Of a stretch of 64,000 bases of DNA, positions 62,805 to 64,000 are shown piece by piece. The stretch comes from Xanthobacteraceae bacterium. GTDB taxonomy: Bacteria > Pseudomonadota > Alphaproteobacteria > Rhizobiales > Xanthobacteraceae. The notes beneath the pieces are model-generated. The model made no database searches, was not told the DNA's origin, and saw only the letters and a program-made list of their open reading frames with translations. The translations under genes and the position numbers were made by a program. The DNA is taken from positions 1 through 64,000 of the forward strand of contig JALHRD010000014.1 of assembly GCA_022841625.1 (NCBI GenBank), read 5' to 3'. Each line of letters begins with the position of its first letter. The first letter of the stretch is position 1.

Positions 62805-63833
62805 CTACCGCAGGAGCTCGGCCGCCTTTTTCACGATCTCGGGCGGCGTCTGGTAGATTTCCTCAACCAGCTTCTGGACCGCTTCACCTGAAATCGGCGT
62901 GATCTCAAGCTGCGCCTTGTCGGCCTCGGCGACAAAGGCGGGGTCTTTCATCGTGGCCATGAACGCTTGGCGCAGGGCGACCACGCGATCCGCCGGCACA
63001 TCGGGCGGCGCAAGGAACGGCCGGCCGAGCGGTTGGCGCGCAAAGATCAGCCGCAGGATCGCCCGCTGCTCATCGGTCTTAGCGAGGTCGGTAATCAGCG
63101 GCACATCCGGCAGGTCCGGGTGCTTCTGCAGCGAGAGCTGCGCCAGAACCGTGATCTTCTTGTCCCTGAGCCACGATGCCCGGGTCGACAGCACGCTCGA
63201 CCACGACCAGCCGCAGCGTCCATCCACTTCGCCGCGCTCCATGGCCAAATTGACGTCGTTGCCACCGGGATAGCCGGTGATGATCTTCATCTGCGTGCCA
63301 AGCACGCCATTGATAACGCGCGGGAACTGGTCGGTATCGGCGGCGGCGCCGGTGCCGCCGACATTAAGCAGTGTAGTTGTGAGATCTTCGAACTTGGTGA
63401 CCTTGGTGCGGCCGTTCCACACCACGCAGACGCTGACCTCGTCATTAGCGCTGCCGATCCAATTGAATTTATTGCCGTCGAACTGCGCGGCCTTGTTGCC
63501 GAACAACGGATCAAAGCCGGTGCCGCGGCCGATCGTACCGATCACGGTGCCCTGCTTGTTGCCGACATTGTAGAGCCAGTTGGCGAGACGCAGGCTGCCG
63601 GCGCCCTCCATGTTCTTCGGCGTCACCATCGGATTGCCTGGAATATGCGATCCAAAATGGCGCGCGATCAGCCGCGCATAGACGTCGTAGCCGCCGCCGA
63701 CGCTATAGCCGACCATCATGTCGACGGTCTTGCCCTTGTAGAACTCGGCGGGCGACTGGGCCGCAGCGGCGCTGGCCAGCACGGCCAAAACCGCGGGCGT
63801 AACGAACAATCGGGATGCGCGCATCACTGACAT
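62805..63833 (-). CDS. TctC/Bug-like solute-binding protein (tandem paralogue)
   Basis: 342 aa (339 if the ATG at 63824 is used, which suits the GAGG site better). Signal peptide LFVTPAVLAVLASAAAAQ. FYKGKTVDMMVGYSVGGGYD, KNMEGAGSLRLANWLYNVGN (NMEGAG replaces NMPGAG), KQGTVIGTIGRGTGFDPLFG, LAMERGEVDGRCGWSWSSVL. Paralogue of the neighbour at 61580. Ligand unknown. The 166 nt from its start to the end of the window hold no gene I can support. Confidence 0.92.
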   Translation of the reverse strand: MSVMRASRLFVTPAVLAVLASAAAAQSPAEFYKGKTVDMMVGYSVGGGYDVYARLIARHFGSHIPGNPMVTPKNMEGAGSLRLANWLYNVGNKQGTVIGTIGRGTGFDPLFGNKAAQFDGNKFNWIGSANDEVSVCVVWNGRTKVTKFEDLTTTLLNVGGTGAAADTDQFPRVINGVLGTQMKIITGYPGGNDVNLAMERGEVDGRCGWSWSSVLSTRASWLRDKKITVLAQLSLQKHPDLPDVPLITDLAKTDEQRAILRLIFARQPLGRPFLAPPDVPADRVVALRQAFMATMKDPAFVAEADKAQLEITPISGEAVQKLVEEIYQTPPEIVKKAAELLR

Positions 63834-64000
63834 TTCCTCTGAAAAACTCGCAGACGCCGGCCCTGGGCCTCGCCGGTCGCATTGCTGCGGATCGCACCAT
63901 CAAAGACGAGGCCGCTTAAGGCTTGGTAACGGCAGCCGGGCGACCCACGCCTGTAGTTAAGGTTTTGTCAGTAAATTGGGGAAAAGGCGCTCAAAATCCC

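Noticed and set aside
1-64000. CRISPR arrays
   Set aside because: No series of regularly spaced direct repeats with unique spacers and no cas gene was found.

Overview
The window is high-GC alphaproteobacterial chromosome, most likely Hyphomicrobiales of the Bradyrhizobium / Rhodopseudomonas / Xanthobacteraceae-Pseudolabrys type. The pointers are: ffh-rpsP-rimM-trmD-rplS followed by leuC, leuD, asd and leuB in scattered succession; sdhCDAB next to argG; nrdAB behind a cobalamin riboswitch; six periplasmic TctC/Bug solute-binding proteins; and palindromic intergenic repeats of a kind I recall from that group. The assignment comes from gene content and recall, not from a search.

Region A (1-8640) is accessory DNA of a first mobile element. 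It opens with what looks like the catalytic 3' end of a group II intron (domain V at 17-52). A serine recombinase and a small HTH partner follow. On the minus strand is a four-gene cluster: OLD-family ATPase/TOPRIM nuclease, KTSC-domain protein, SbcD/YhaO-like phosphoesterase and SbcC/YhaN-like SMC ATPase. I regard this cluster as the best candidate in the window for an undescribed (defence or repair) system.

Region B (8641-19478) is a second, well-delimited island of about 10.8 kb in the 3' end of a tRNA-Ser(CGA) gene. A 14-nt direct repeat marks both ends, and each end also carries TTGGGG-type repeats with a 12-nt period that look like integrase arm sites. Cargo: P4-type integrase, DUF3800-like protein, an unrecognised 469-aa protein, an AlpA-like HTH, an HTH/zinc-finger protein, a second tyrosine recombinase and a complete type III restriction-modification system (mod, res).

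Region C (19555-64000) is core and metabolic chromosome: a KdpDE-like two-component pair without kdpFABC; a sulfopyruvate/phosphonopyruvate decarboxylase-like set (one alpha, two beta genes) plus a TctC protein; SRP and ribosomal genes; leucine biosynthesis; a TauD-type dioxygenase, TctC, ferredoxin-reductase-like and CoA-lyase genes; carbonic anhydrase; asd; two different molybdenum sulfite-oxidase-family systems (one with cytochrome c, one with cytochrome b); B12-regulated class I ribonucleotide reductase; an exported Fe/Mn superoxide dismutase; a LysR regulator; sdhCDAB; argG; a 19-codon lysine-rich gene; and a block of TctC proteins around a TPP-dependent enzyme. The metabolic theme is uptake and decarboxylation of organic acids or sulfonates, with sulfite oxidation; that link is inference.
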